Source of the DNA: Undibacterium hunanense
GTDB lineage: Bacteria > Pseudomonadota > Gammaproteobacteria > Burkholderiales > Burkholderiaceae_D
Direction: 5' to 3'
Assembly (NCBI RefSeq): GCF_014284335.1
Contig: NZ_JACOGF010000011.1
Location: 62,001 to 126,000 of the forward strand
Length of the DNA: 64,000 nt
Below, piece after piece: positions 1 through 9,783 of the stretch (positions are counted from its first letter, which is position 1; each line of letters starts with the position of its first letter). The notes beneath the pieces are model-generated. The model was not told the DNA's origin. It did not search any database and worked only from the letters and a program-made list of their open reading frames with translations. The position numbers were made by a program, and so were the translations under genes.

Positions 1-1
1 T

Positions 2-523
2 CTGGACGACATGTGCAGCCACCTGATTGTCAAACGTCAGCCTGCAGCGAATGATCTGCGTACTGTCATGGCGACTGGTAAAGTGATTACCGATCTCGAG
101 CGCATTGGTGACGAGTCGACTAAAATTGCACGTATTTCCAGGGATGCGGCAACCAGCAAACGTGGTGCACCGATGTTCAGCGGCTATGAAACCGTTCGTG
201 TACTGGCCAGCAGCGTGGCAGACATGCTGCATCAGGCGCTGGATGCCTTTGCCCGCCAGGACGGTGCCAAGGCTGTGCAGTTGATTGCACAGGATGCGAT
301 TATCGACAATGATTTCCGTTCCATCATGCGTAATCTGATTACTTTCATGATGGAAGACCCATCTACGATATCATCCTCACTGAACGCCCTGTGGGTAGCG
401 AAGGCGATAGAACGTATCGGTGATCATGCCAAGAATATTGCCGAGCATACGATTTATATCGTTGAAGGCAAAGACATTCGTCATTCCGACTATGTGACCA
501 GCAAGCAGGAACAACAGAATTAA
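2..523 (+). CDS. phoU: Phosphate signalling regulator PhoU (5' end outside window)
   Basis: PhoU links the PstSCAB phosphate transporter to the PhoR kinase and keeps the Pho regulon silent when phosphate is plentiful. The reading frame is already open at base 2, so only the C-terminal 173 or so residues are present. The family's metal-binding helix motif is visible twice: TDLERIGDESTKIA near the start of the visible part and KAIERIGDHAKNIAEH near its end, the E-RIGD repeats typical of the two three-helix bundles. The phoB gene follows 9 bases downstream on the same strand, which is the usual pst-phoU-phoB-phoR arrangement of betaproteobacteria. Identity is secure; the true start lies upstream of the window. 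Confidence 0.95.
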   Translation: MDDMCSHLIVKRQPAANDLRTVMATGKVITDLERIGDESTKIARISRDAATSKRGAPMFSGYETVRVLASSVADMLHQALDAFARQDGAKAVQLIAQDAIIDNDFRSIMRNLITFMMEDPSTISSSLNALWVAKAIERIGDHAKNIAEHTIYIVEGKDIRHSDYVTSKQEQQN

Positions 524-532
524 TTATTGATA

Positions 533-1219
533 ATGGCTACAGACACAACAATACTCATTGTGGAAGATGAGCCGGCGATCGTGGAACTGGTGAGTTTTTC
601 ACTGCGTGCTGCCGGCTGGAACACTTTTGCGGTCAACTCTACAGCAGAAGCCTGGGATTACTTGCAGCGCCGCACACCGCAACTGATTTTGCTGGACTGG
701 ATGTTGCCAGATCAAAGTGGCTTGCGACTTTTGTCCAAGATACGTTCCGATCGTCAATTCAATGAAATCCCGGTCATCATGCTGACTGCGAAAAGCATGG
801 AAGAAGACAAGATTGCCGGCCTCGATCATGGTGCTGACGATTACGTGACCAAGCCTTTTTCACCACGTGAACTGACTGCCCGGATCAAGGCGCTGTTGCG
901 TCGCAAGAGTCCTGAACATGCACAAACTGCTCTGACTGCCGGGCCGGTAGTGCTTGATCCCGTCAGTTGCACGGTCAAGATTGAAGACAATAAGGTCGAT
1001 ATCGGCCACGCTGAATACAAATTGTTGAAATTCTTCATGGCCCACCCGGAGCGTGTATTTTCGCGCAGCCAGTTGCTGGACAAGGTCTGGGGCGATCATG
1101 TCGTCATTGAAGAACGAACTGTTGACGTGCATGTCTTGCGTCTGCGCAAAGTCTTGAAAAATGCCGAATCCCTGATCAAGACAGTACGTAGCGTAGGCTA
1201 TATGCTGTCTGAAAAATAA
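533..1219 (+). CDS. phoB: Phosphate regulon response regulator PhoB
   Basis: OmpR-family response regulator that activates Pho regulon promoters when phosphorylated by PhoR. The N-terminal receiver domain has the acidic pair in VEDEP (residues 10-14), the phosphoacceptor Asp55 in LLDWMLP, Thr85 and Lys107 in YVTKPF. The C-terminal winged helix carries the FSRSQLLDKVWG and RTVDVHVLRLRKVL segments found in PhoB. Length, 228 residues, is normal. I chose the ATG at 533 because it gives the canonical MATxxTILIVEDEP N-terminus. A TTG two codons upstream is possible, and no strong ribosome-binding site distinguishes them. It lies between phoU and phoR. Confidence 0.95.
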   Translation: MATDTTILIVEDEPAIVELVSFSLRAAGWNTFAVNSTAEAWDYLQRRTPQLILLDWMLPDQSGLRLLSKIRSDRQFNEIPVIMLTAKSMEEDKIAGLDHGADDYVTKPFSPRELTARIKALLRRKSPEHAQTALTAGPVVLDPVSCTVKIEDNKVDIGHAEYKLLKFFMAHPERVFSRSQLLDKVWGDHVVIEERTVDVHVLRLRKVLKNAESLIKTVRSVGYMLSEK

Positions 1220-1553
1220 GTGCAGCTACTCAGGCATATGCTGTCAGTCTGAGCATCATTTATGCGAATTACATCACTTCATCGTGGAGGGTTAGCAGCA
1301 AGCCATTTTGCTGCCTCCCTGCATCTGACTGCATCATCTCTTGCATCCGTGATTTTGCTTGCCATCGTTCATGGCAAGGATCATGAGAAAACACACCATT
1401 CTTTTTCAGATAGAGTAAGCTTGACAAGGTATCAAGTTCAACAAGCTTGGGCAGGCTGGACAGATGCCGGAAACAAGTTGAAAACAAGCCGGCTGTCGGC
1501 ATGACCTGGTACAAGTAGCCATCTATCATTCCAAGCAATATTCAGGATCATTC
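1220..1553. other. phoB-phoR intergenic region
   Basis: A 334-base gap between two genes that are often adjacent or overlapping. A reading frame at 1262-1504 is open, but its product is low in recognisable content and looks like chance. There is a short inverted repeat, GCCGG and CCGGC about 18 bases apart near 1466-1494. I see no clear promoter, RNA or mobile element. An AGGA at 1544-1547 serves phoR. Confidence 0.5.
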
Positions 1554-2846
1554 ATGTCACCACGCCTCATTTTCTGGATTTCTGCGTTTGTGCGTATTTT
1601 AGTCGTATTGATAGGAACTGCCTGTGCTGCCTATCTGTGGGGCGCTGTTACCGGTCTGTTGATAGGCATGGCCGGGCTGATTGGCCTGTTTTGTATCCAG
1701 CTGTTTTATCTGCAGCGCCTGGCGGACTGGCTGGACCATCCCAGCAGTTCGCGTTTGCCGGATGGCTGGGGCGCCTGGACTGATATTTTTTCTCGCTTGT
1801 ACAAACTGCGTCGCGGTGATGAAAAAAACCAGGCCGAGCTGGCGGAATGGCTAGCGCGTTTTCGCCAGGCCATGACTCTGTTGCCGGATGGCGTAGTCAT
1901 CATGGACGATGTATTGTTCCTCGAATGGTGCAATCCTGCTGCGGAAAGCCATCTGGGCCTGAGCCTGGCACAAGACAAGGGCATGCGCGTCACCAATCTG
2001 GTACGCAGCCCGGAATTTATGGATTACATCATCCTGGGGCGTTACGAAACACCTTTGACGCTGTCTTTCCGTGACCGCAAGCTTATTGCGCATATCATCC
2101 CGTTTGAAAATCGGCGCCAGATTCTGGTGACTCACGATGTCACCGAGTCTGAACGCATAGACATGATGCGGCGCGATTTTATCGCCAATGCCTCGCATGA
2201 ATTGCGCACACCTTTAACCGTCATCAATGGTTTTCTGGAAATCGCATCGATGCAGGCTGATCTGGATAACCAGACCCGCAACATGCATTTGAAACTGATG
2301 ACAGAGCAGGGCGAGCGCATGCAGCGTCTGGTTGAAGACATGCTGACCCTGACCAGGCTGGAATCAGTCGATTATCCGCCACGCCCTGAACGCATCAACA
2401 TGCTGGGTTTGCTGGAGCAGATATTGCAGGAAGCGCATGCGCTATCTGCCGGCAAGCACACGATTACCCTGGAATGCACCGGGCCGGACATTCGTGGCAG
2501 CAATGATGAAATCCGCAGTGCACTGACCAATCTGGTGACGAATGCAATCCGTTATACGCCAGAGAATGGCCATATCAAAATCAGCTGGATTGATACCGAA
2601 CAGGGACCAAAATTTGCAGTACAGGATGACGGCATAGGTATCAGTACTGAACACATCTCTCGTCTGACAGAGCGTTTTTATCGCGTTGATAAAAGCCGTT
2701 CACGCGAAACCCAGGGTACGGGCCTGGGCCTGGCGATCGTCAAGCATGTACTGCTACGGCACAAGGCAAACCTGCTGATCGAATCCACACCGGATGTCGG
2801 CAGCAAGTTTTGCGTGCAATTTCCCGGTACGATAGTCAGCGCATAA
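1554..2846 (+). CDS. phoR: Phosphate regulon sensor histidine kinase PhoR
   Basis: Membrane-bound sensor kinase that phosphorylates PhoB. Two N-terminal hydrophobic segments (about residues 6-28 and 30-52) anchor it, followed by a PAS domain (about 100-195, with LLPDGVVIMDD). The HisKA helix has the phosphoacceptor His215 in ANASHELRTPL. The HATPase domain shows the N box (NLVTNAIRYTPENG), G1 box (DDGIGIS) and G2 box (GTGLGLAIVKHV). Length, 430 residues, matches PhoR. An AGGA stands 6 bases before the ATG. It is separated from phoB by an unusually long gap, so it may have its own promoter. Confidence 0.95.
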   Translation: MSPRLIFWISAFVRILVVLIGTACAAYLWGAVTGLLIGMAGLIGLFCIQLFYLQRLADWLDHPSSSRLPDGWGAWTDIFSRLYKLRRGDEKNQAELAEWLARFRQAMTLLPDGVVIMDDVLFLEWCNPAAESHLGLSLAQDKGMRVTNLVRSPEFMDYIILGRYETPLTLSFRDRKLIAHIIPFENRRQILVTHDVTESERIDMMRRDFIANASHELRTPLTVINGFLEIASMQADLDNQTRNMHLKLMTEQGERMQRLVEDMLTLTRLESVDYPPRPERINMLGLLEQILQEAHALSAGKHTITLECTGPDIRGSNDEIRSALTNLVTNAIRYTPENGHIKISWIDTEQGPKFAVQDDGIGISTEHISRLTERFYRVDKSRSRETQGTGLGLAIVKHVLLRHKANLLIESTPDVGSKFCVQFPGTIVSA

Positions 2847-2887
2847 ATTACCCTGCTTGTCTGGGATGGGAGGGACTAGTGGCAGGG

Positions 2888-2964
2888 TATCCTGTCTCTA
2901 TTCCCTCTCTATCCTCTCTCTATCCTCTCTCTATCCTCTCTCTATCCTCTCTCTATCCTGTCCG
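2888..2964. repeat. 11-bp tandem repeat, seven units
   Basis: Seven head-to-tail units of 11 bases lie between phoR and the next gene. Units 3 to 6 are exact copies of TATCCTCTCTC; unit 1 is TATCCTGTCTC, unit 2 is TATTCCCTCTC and unit 7 is TATCCTGTCCG. The tract is strongly pyrimidine on the + strand and purine on the other. Perfect central copies and diverged edges are typical of an array that expands and contracts by slippage. Confidence 0.9.
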
Positions 2965-3179
2965 GCATGTGTCCGCGGTTGTCCGCAGTTGCCCGTTATT
3001 TGTAAAGCGGGCACAGATGTAGATAGATAATCTGAATAAAATCAAACACTTAAGTTGCCACATCTACATCGTGGCATATTTCATGCTGTGCAAGTAAGCC
3101 AAGGCTCACTCTGATCCCTTCCATCTTGCGGGCAGGAGAGGGCGTGACATAAAACCTTTGCATATCATGGAGGAAAAAA

Positions 3180-4670
3180 TTGAAAACACCAATTCTGCGC
3201 CGCATTTGTCAGTTGAGCCTGGTCACATTGACGCTTTGCGCCATCAATGTCCAGGCTGCTGCCCCAGTTGCACTCAATGATGCAGACATACTGGCTATTC
3301 TCAAACAGCGCATAGACAGTGAACAAATGGGGGCCAGTATTGTTATTGGCATCATTGACGATAAAGGTAGTCGCGTGATCAGCCATGGCTATGCCAATGT
3401 GCAGGATCGTACCCGGGCAGATGCAGATACCGTGTTTGAAATAGGTTCCATCAGCAAGGTATTCACCGGCCTGATTTTGATGGATATGGCAGAAAAAGGC
3501 GAAGTCAGGCTGAATGATCCCGTGGCGAAGTACTTGCCAGCAACGGTGACCGTGCCAGGTCGAGGTGGCAAGCAGATCAGTCTGCGTGATTTGTCCACGC
3601 ATGTGTCCGGTTTGCCCAGAATGCCAACCAATTTTGCACCAAAGAATCCTCAAAATCCTTACGTCGATTACACCCAGGATTTGCTCTACCAGTTTTTATC
3701 CGGCTATCAGTTGACACGTGATATCGGCGCCAATCCAGAATATTCAAATGTAGGTGTAGGCCTGCTGGGACATGCACTCAGTTTGCGTGCTGGTACGGAT
3801 TACGAAACCCTGATAAGAAACCGTATCCTTATTCCACTGGATATGCGCAGTACCGGCATACGCCTGACCGACGACATGAAAAAACATCTGGCTACACCGT
3901 ATGTCGTGGGAGGGAATTTTGGCGGCGAAACAAAACTGGATGCCACATCCAATTGGGATCTTGGTGTGTTGGAAAGCGCAGGGGGTATCCGTTCTTCCAC
4001 GAATGACATGCTGAAATTTCTGGCTGCCAATATGGGGAAAGACAGCACACTGAAGGCAGTCATCAACAAGATGCAGGAACCGCTGGAACCGCAAGAGCCG
4101 GGCAAACCAGTCAGGCTGGCATGGGGCGGGTACAGCACAAGATATGGCAGTGAAATCACGGGGCATTCAGGTGGTACCGGTGGTTATCGCAGCTATATCG
4201 GTTTTGACCGGAAAGCTGGCAAGGGTGTTGTGGTCTTGTCCAATGCAACAACGGATGTTGCCGATATCGGCAGCAAGATCATCAATAGCGAATACCGTCT
4301 GGCGCAACTAAAAATACCACCCGTATTTTTGCAGGCGCTGGATAAAGCCGGTTATGAGAAGGCGATTGCCGTTTATCAGGAGCTTAAAGCAAAAGATGCC
4401 GATTTTTACCTGCGGGAAGAAGTCTTGAATGAATGGGCTTACTTCAGACTGAAAGATAAAAAAGATCAGGGTACGGTGGAATTATTCAAACTGGCGGTGC
4501 ACTTGTATCCCAAGAGCGCCAATACCTATGACAGCCTGGCGGAAGCCTATGAAGCAGTTAGCATGAATGAACTGGCGGTCAGCAATTACCAGAAATCGCT
4601 GGAGCTTAATCCGCAAAATACCAATGCCGTCAATCGACTGAAAGTACTGGCGGAAACAGGCAAGAAATAA
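3180..4670 (+). CDS. Secreted serine hydrolase of the beta-lactamase / penicillin-binding-protein fold, with C-terminal TPR
   Basis: A class C beta-lactamase-like serine hydrolase (the family that includes AmpC, esterases and D-aminopeptidases). It starts with a signal peptide ending near VQAAA. The nucleophile motif SxxK is SISK (Ser90, Lys93), the YxN motif is YSN (188-190), and the third motif appears as GHSGGTGG. After the catalytic domain, residues of roughly 430-496 form tetratricopeptide-type helices (NTYDSLAEAYEAV). The start is TTG at 3180: a strong GGAGGA at 3169-3174 is correctly placed and there is no better in-frame ATG. Substrate is unknown; the HSGG third motif resembles esterase or peptidase members more than true AmpC (KTG). 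Confidence 0.85.
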   Translation: MKTPILRRICQLSLVTLTLCAINVQAAAPVALNDADILAILKQRIDSEQMGASIVIGIIDDKGSRVISHGYANVQDRTRADADTVFEIGSISKVFTGLILMDMAEKGEVRLNDPVAKYLPATVTVPGRGGKQISLRDLSTHVSGLPRMPTNFAPKNPQNPYVDYTQDLLYQFLSGYQLTRDIGANPEYSNVGVGLLGHALSLRAGTDYETLIRNRILIPLDMRSTGIRLTDDMKKHLATPYVVGGNFGGETKLDATSNWDLGVLESAGGIRSSTNDMLKFLAANMGKDSTLKAVINKMQEPLEPQEPGKPVRLAWGGYSTRYGSEITGHSGGTGGYRSYIGFDRKAGKGVVVLSNATTDVADIGSKIINSEYRLAQLKIPPVFLQALDKAGYEKAIAVYQELKAKDADFYLREEVLNEWAYFRLKDKKDQGTVELFKLAVHLYPKSANTYDSLAEAYEAVSMNELAVSNYQKSLELNPQNTNAVNRLKVLAETGKK

Positions 4671-4700
4671 GAAGCAATTTGTATACAAGACTACAGAAAA

Positions 4701-4735
4701 GACAGGCGGTAACGCATATGCCGCCTGTCATGAAG
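4701..4735. terminator. Bidirectional terminator between convergent genes
   Basis: A perfect 9-base inverted repeat, GACAGGCGG (4701-4709) and CCGCCTGTC (4721-4729), lies between two genes that converge. On the minus strand it is followed by TTTTC; on the plus strand a weaker T run follows at about 4738. Confidence 0.65.
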
Positions 4736-4766
4736 CTGTTTTTGTGTTGATCTGCCGGATGCAGGC

Positions 4767-5009
4767 TTATTTCTTACTGCTCTCTGCATAGACACGCAGC
4801 AGATCAGAGACCAGCACGCCATCTATCCGCATGCCAGTAAACTCGCAGGCTTCCATCGTCACATTGATGAATGAAACATCCCTGAAGCGGCAGGCTTCCA
4901 TATCAACACTATGGAATGAACTGGTGCGCAATTGAACCTGACCAAAATTTGAACCGGCCAAATCCATATTATGAAAATTCCGGCCCTGCAATAATTTGTT
5001 TTCTTCCAT
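4767..5009 (-). CDS. Small pentapeptide-repeat-like protein
   Basis: An 80-residue protein whose sequence cycles every five residues with a hydrophobic or aromatic centre (GRNFHNMDLAGSNFGQVQLR, then SSFHSVDMEACRFRDVSF), the A(D/N)LxX-type pattern of a right-handed quadrilateral beta-helix. About eight to ten pentapeptides are visible. I chose the ATG at 5009, which has an AAGG about nine bases upstream on the coding strand. A longer frame exists upstream but runs into the aminopeptidase gene. It lies 37 bases downstream of that gene on the same strand and may be co-transcribed. Function unknown; short pentapeptide proteins often act as protein-binding scaffolds. Confidence 0.7.
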   Translation of the reverse strand: MEENKLLQGRNFHNMDLAGSNFGQVQLRTSSFHSVDMEACRFRDVSFINVTMEACEFTGMRIDGVLVSDLLRVYAESSKK

Positions 5010-5046
5010 GGCGTGCCTTGTTATGTGAATGGACAATCCTGGTTGT

Positions 5047-6870
5047 TTAGCGCACCAGGGCTCTGGTTCTTTCCTGCAGCCATTCCAGCGCAGCGCCACT
5101 GACGCGGGCTGACAGGCGTTGCAGGACTGTAGCATGGTAATCATTGAGCCACTTGATTTCATCTTCACGCAACAGGCTGATGATGATACAGCGCGTGTCT
5201 ATGGGGCAGAGTGTCAGGGTTTCAAATTCCAGGTATTCACCAAACTCGGTGTGCATGGCTGGCACATTCAATAGCAGGTTTTCTATCCTGACGCCCCATT
5301 TGCCGGGACGGTAAATACCAGGCTCATTGGATGTGATCATGCCAGGCTCCATCGCCATGTGAGCTTCTGCAATAGCGCCTGAAATGTTTTGCGGACCTTC
5401 ATGCACATTCAGGAAATAGCCAACGCCATGACCGGTGCCATGACCATAGTTGATGCCGTCGGCCCAGATAGGGGCGCGGGCGACAGTATCAAGCATGGGT
5501 GACAGGGTGCCGCGTGGATAGCGCATTTGCGAAAGATTGATCATGCCCTTCAGCACCAGCGTGAAATCACGCTTTTGTGCATCGGATACCTGGCCTATGG
5601 GCATGACACGGGTAATGTCAGTCGTGCCGTTCAGGTATTGACCACCAGAATCGATAAGCAGCAAACCATCGCCCTCAATTACGGAATGTGATTCCTCCGT
5701 GGCGCGGTAATGCGGCATGGCACCGTTGGCATTGAAACCGGCAATAGTACTGAAGCTCGGTGAGACAAAGTGTGGCTGGCGTGCACGGGCAGCACAGATT
5801 TCTGCATCAATGGTCAGTTCGGTGATGCGTTGCTTGCCGAGTGCGCCTTCCAGCCAGCTAAAGAATTCACAGAGGGCAGCACCGTCCTGTTCCATCGCTT
5901 CACGCACGTACTGCGCTTCCTGTGCGGTCTTGCGCGACTTGGCAAAGACCGAGGGATTGATGGCTTCTATCACATGCACAGTGGCCGGTATGGTCTGGCG
6001 AAAGCCATAGGTAATACGGCGCGGGTCTATCATGATGCTGCTGCCAGCGGGCAGGGCGGCCAGAGCTGTTGCTGCATTGCTGTAGTCAGACAGGCTGATA
6101 CCGTCATGTGCCAGTGTTGTTGCCAGCTCAGCCGGTACCTTGCCGCTGGATACAAACAGTGTTGCCTCATTTTGGCTGATCAGTGCATGGCCAACAAACA
6201 CCGGGTTATAGCTGACGTCAGAGCCGCGCAGATTGAAAATCCAGGCCAGGTCATCGACAGTGGACACAAAATGCCAGTCAGCGTTCTTGCTGCGCATCTG
6301 TTCACGCAGCATGGCCAGTTTGTCGGCACGTGACACCACGGCATACGGTGCTGCATGTTCATAAATCTGCGCTTGCGGCAAGCCTGGGCGTTGATCCCAG
6401 ACCTGCTGCAAAAGATCTGTAGCGGTATCCAGTTTGATGTTTTTGGCTTTCAAAGCCTGTTCCAGAGCCCTGGCAGTCGCCAACCCCAGAACCGTGCCAT
6501 CCACGCCTGCAGTTTGCCCGGCTTGCAGATTTTCTGCCAGCCAGTCTATATACAGTGTGGCAGCAGCAGAGGCGATCTTCATCATCTTGATGCCGGTTGG
6601 TGCCAGTTCAGTTTCTGCTGAACTCCAGTAGCGGCTATCGACCCACAAACCGGCAAAATCAGCGGTGACGACCAGCGTACCTACCGAGCCGGTAAAACCG
6701 GAAAAATAGGTGCGCCCCTGCCAGCGGTCAGGCAGGTATTCGGACAGGTGGGGGTCTGATGAGGGAACGATATACGCATCCAGCCCCTGTGCCTGCATGG
6801 CAGCGCGCAATTGCACCAGACGTGCAGGGATAGGGGAAGTGACGGCAGAAGGGCTAATGGGGCTGTTCAT
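5047..6870 (-). CDS. Xaa-Pro aminopeptidase (aminopeptidase P, family M24B)
   Basis: Metallopeptidase that removes an N-terminal residue preceding proline. At 607 residues it matches the long, three-domain aminopeptidase P type. Two creatinase-like N-terminal domains (about 1-310) include the substrate-contacting DSRYW segment. The pita-bread catalytic domain shows the five metal ligands in order: Asp in LLLIDSGGQY, Asp in GTTDITRV, His in GHGTGHGVGYFLNVHEGP, Glu in TSNEPGIY and Glu in LEFETLTL. No signal peptide is seen, so it should be cytoplasmic. Its stop is 37 bases before the pentapeptide-like gene. The final helix-rich tail is the normal C-terminus of this type. Confidence 0.93.
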   Translation of the reverse strand: MNSPISPSAVTSPIPARLVQLRAAMQAQGLDAYIVPSSDPHLSEYLPDRWQGRTYFSGFTGSVGTLVVTADFAGLWVDSRYWSSAETELAPTGIKMMKIASAAATLYIDWLAENLQAGQTAGVDGTVLGLATARALEQALKAKNIKLDTATDLLQQVWDQRPGLPQAQIYEHAAPYAVVSRADKLAMLREQMRSKNADWHFVSTVDDLAWIFNLRGSDVSYNPVFVGHALISQNEATLFVSSGKVPAELATTLAHDGISLSDYSNAATALAALPAGSSIMIDPRRITYGFRQTIPATVHVIEAINPSVFAKSRKTAQEAQYVREAMEQDGAALCEFFSWLEGALGKQRITELTIDAEICAARARQPHFVSPSFSTIAGFNANGAMPHYRATEESHSVIEGDGLLLIDSGGQYLNGTTDITRVMPIGQVSDAQKRDFTLVLKGMINLSQMRYPRGTLSPMLDTVARAPIWADGINYGHGTGHGVGYFLNVHEGPQNISGAIAEAHMAMEPGMITSNEPGIYRPGKWGVRIENLLLNVPAMHTEFGEYLEFETLTLCPIDTRCIIISLLREDEIKWLNDYHATVLQRLSARVSGAALEWLQERTRALVR

Positions 6871-7066
6871 GGATGGATTTCCAAATCAGGATAGACGGGT
6901 ACAGTGAATGGGCCAATGTAAGCAAGTCAATACTAAGCAATGGCGGGCATATACACATTGCTGGATAAAAAAGCAAGCACAGGAGAGCAAGCGATTACCT
7001 GCACTATGAATACAAGGAAAGAGTATACCTAAAATATATTAGATACGAGAATCTATGCCGATTTCG

Positions 7067-7546
7067 TTAGTTTCTCAGAAAACGCCGCATGACGTAAGGG
7101 GCTGGCTCATTTGGGTTGGCATGCGAATATTCAAGTTCGGGTGCCAGTTCAAATTCAAATGCCGCATACAGGTCCAGCAGGCGCGGCTGGTCACTGCGTA
7201 CACCCAGGCGCAATTCTTCTATGCCGGCGATCTGGGCGGCATGGATGACTGCTTCCAGCAAGTGCTGCGACAGGGTTTCGCCACGAAACGCGGGCAGCAC
7301 ACCCATGCGCAGCATTTCCCAGCAATTGCTTTCTGCATCCACTGGCAACCAGCGTACCGAACCTGCCGGTTCGTCATCGATCAGCAGAACAAAACCGCCG
7401 CCCTGCATCAAATCATGGTTGACCCGTTCGCTGCTTTCATGATGACCGGTGGAGCTGGTCGCGACCTTTTCTGACCAGCAAGTGCGGGTCAGATGCGCGA
7501 TCAGTTGCGCATCTTCAAAGGCGGCTTCACGGACGACGATATGCAT
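7067..7546 (-). CDS. GNAT family N-acetyltransferase
   Basis: A 159-residue acetyl-CoA-dependent acyltransferase of unknown substrate. The fold is visible from the beta-strand RLGVLPAFRG, whose motif A (R-G-x-x-L-S-x-x-L-L) binds the coenzyme, and from the C-terminal RLLDLYAAFEFE helix. I start it at the ATG at 7546, which gives MHIVVREAAFED, the usual first strand. A TTG five codons upstream is possible; neither has a good ribosome-binding site. It lies just downstream of metG on the same strand (24 bases from the metG stop to this ATG) and is likely expressed with it. Confidence 0.85.
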   Translation of the reverse strand: MHIVVREAAFEDAQLIAHLTRTCWSEKVATSSTGHHESSERVNHDLMQGGGFVLLIDDEPAGSVRWLPVDAESNCWEMLRMGVLPAFRGETLSQHLLEAVIHAAQIAGIEELRLGVRSDQPRLLDLYAAFEFELAPELEYSHANPNEPAPYVMRRFLRN

Positions 7547-7570
7547 ATCAGAACAAAGCAAAGATAGGTA

Positions 7571-9643
7571 TTAACGAACGCGCATGCCTGGCTGGGCACC
7601 GGGCCATGCTTCCAGTATGTACAGACCCGGATTGGCTTTTTCATCGGCGGCTGATGCAGCCAATACCATGCCTTCGGATAAACCAAATTTCATCTTGCGT
7701 GGTGCCAGGTTGGCCACCATGACGGTGAGTTTTCCTATCAGTTGTTCCGGTTGGTAAGCTGACTTGATACCCGAAAACACATTGCGGGTGCGGTCTTCGC
7801 CCACGTCCAGGGTCAGGCGCAAGAGCTTGTCTGAACCTTCAACATGTTCGCAATTGACGATCCTGGCAATGCGCAAATCCACTTTGGCAAAGTCATCAAT
7901 CTTGATTTCTTCGGCCAGTGCTTCAATATCGCTTGTTGCGCTGTCGTCCACAGGGATTGCTTCTGCAGTAGCAGAATTTGCAGGAGCAGCAGGTATATCA
8001 AACAGATCATCAAAAATCTTGATGTCCACCCTTTGCATCAGGTGAGCATACGGATTGATTTTGTGATGATGTGGCAATGGCATCGCAACATCTGCCCATT
8101 GCAATGGGGCGATATTCAATTGCGCTTCTACCTGGGCGGCCAGTTGCGGCAAGACAGGTTTCAGGAAGATGGTCAGGATGCGGAAAGCTTCCAGCAAGCG
8201 GCTGCATACTTCCTGCAGTTTGGCATCGTTCTCTGGCTTTTTCGCCAGTTCCCAGGGCTTGTTGGAATCGACATAGGCATTCACCAGATCTGCCTGTTCC
8301 ATGGCGGCACGCAGGGCTTTGCCATATTCACGTGCTTCAAACAGCGCCTGGATTTCTGGCGCGACCTTGCGCAAATTATTCAGGAAAGCATCATCCGCCG
8401 TGGCCCAGTCAGTCGCGATCACACCATCGAAACGCTTGGTGATGAAGCCTGCTGCACGGCTGGCGATGTTGATGTACTTGCCGATCAGATCGGAATTGAC
8501 GCGCGCGACAAAGTCATCCGGATTCATGTCCAGATCTTCGACCTTGGCATTCAGTTTGGCGGCGAAGTAATAACGCAGCCATTCCGGGTTCATGCCGATT
8601 TCGAGATAGCGCAGCGGTGAAATACCTGTGCCACGTGACTTCGACATTTTTTCGCCAGAGACAGTCACAAAGCCGTGTGCATACACATTGTCCGGTGTCT
8701 TATAACCAGAAAACTTCAGCATCGCTGGCCAGAACAGGGTATGGAAATACGTAATGTCCTTGCCGATGAAATGAATTTGTTCCGTCGTCGGGTCTGCCAT
8801 GAAAGCATCGTAATCACGACCGGTCTTGCCGAAGTAATTCTTCAGCGACGCCAGGTAACCGACAGGCGCATCCAGCCAGACATAGAAATACTTGCCCGGT
8901 TGATCAGGAATCTCGATACCAAAATAAGGTGCGTCGCGACTGATATCCCAGTCGCCCAGACCGCCTTCGCCTTCCAGCCATTCTTTGCATTTGTTCGCTA
9001 CTTCAGACTGCAGGCGGTTGTCTTTCAAGGCCCAGCCGCGCAAGAATTCCACGCATTTTTCATCTGACAGTTTGAAGAAGAAATGCTCTGACGATTTCAT
9101 GATTGGTGTGGCACCGGTCAGGACCGAGTAAGGATTCTTCAATTCAGTCGGTGCATACACGGCGCTACAGACTTCACAGGAATCGCCATATTGGTCCTTG
9201 GCACCACATTTAGGGCATTCACCCTTGATGTAGCGATCAGGCAGGAACATGTTTTTGACCGGGTCAAAGAACTGTTCTATGGTTTTGCTGGTGATGAAGC
9301 CGGCCGATTTCAGCTTGCGGTAAATATCCTGTGACAACTGATGGTTTTCTTCACCATCGGTTGAATGCCAGTTGTCAAACTGGATATGAAAGCCGTCGAG
9401 GTATTGTTTACGCCCAGCCGCGATCTGCGCCACGAAAGCCTGTGGTGTGATACCGGCTTTTTCAGCCGCAATCATGATAGGTGCACCATGTGCATCATCC
9501 GCGCCGACGAAATGTACCTCGTTACCTGACATTCGCTGATGCCTTACCCAGATGTCAGCCTGGATATACTCCATGATGTGACCAAGGTGGAAAGGCGCAT
9601 TCGCGTACGGCAGGGCAGTGGTAACAAACAGCTTACGGGTCAT
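7571..9643 (-). CDS. metG: Methionyl-tRNA synthetase
   Basis: Charges initiator and elongator tRNA-Met with methionine. The class I catalytic motifs are present: HIGH as HLGH (residues 19-22) and KMSKS (332-336). A zinc knuckle has cysteines 143, 146, 156 and 159. An anticodon-binding helical domain follows, and the C-terminal 110 residues form the tRNA-binding EMAP-II-like domain ([25 protein letters not shown], given here in part) that mediates dimerisation. At 690 residues the protein is full length. A linker rich in Ala and Pro near residue 550 separates the core from the C-terminal domain. Confidence 0.97.
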   Translation of the reverse strand: MTRKLFVTTALPYANAPFHLGHIMEYIQADIWVRHQRMSGNEVHFVGADDAHGAPIMIAAEKAGITPQAFVAQIAAGRKQYLDGFHIQFDNWHSTDGEENHQLSQDIYRKLKSAGFITSKTIEQFFDPVKNMFLPDRYIKGECPKCGAKDQYGDSCEVCSAVYAPTELKNPYSVLTGATPIMKSSEHFFFKLSDEKCVEFLRGWALKDNRLQSEVANKCKEWLEGEGGLGDWDISRDAPYFGIEIPDQPGKYFYVWLDAPVGYLASLKNYFGKTGRDYDAFMADPTTEQIHFIGKDITYFHTLFWPAMLKFSGYKTPDNVYAHGFVTVSGEKMSKSRGTGISPLRYLEIGMNPEWLRYYFAAKLNAKVEDLDMNPDDFVARVNSDLIGKYINIASRAAGFITKRFDGVIATDWATADDAFLNNLRKVAPEIQALFEAREYGKALRAAMEQADLVNAYVDSNKPWELAKKPENDAKLQEVCSRLLEAFRILTIFLKPVLPQLAAQVEAQLNIAPLQWADVAMPLPHHHKINPYAHLMQRVDIKIFDDLFDIPAAPANSATAEAIPVDDSATSDIEALAEEIKIDDFAKVDLRIARIVNCEHVEGSDKLLRLTLDVGEDRTRNVFSGIKSAYQPEQLIGKLTVMVANLAPRKMKFGLSEGMVLAASAADEKANPGLYILEAWPGAQPGMRVR

Positions 9644-9783
9644 GGTTGATGCACTTTTTATGAACGGACAAGGGCATTATTCTAACAGCGAAAGCCCAAA
9701 TTGAAGATGCTTTGCCCCTGGCTCTGGCATGAGAGCAGGGTTTTTATGTGTTTTTGCTAATTTTGTTGCTTGTCGCAGCCAGT

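Noticed and set aside
1262-1504. Small open frame between phoB and phoR
   Set aside because: No ribosome-binding site, no recognisable domain; probably chance.
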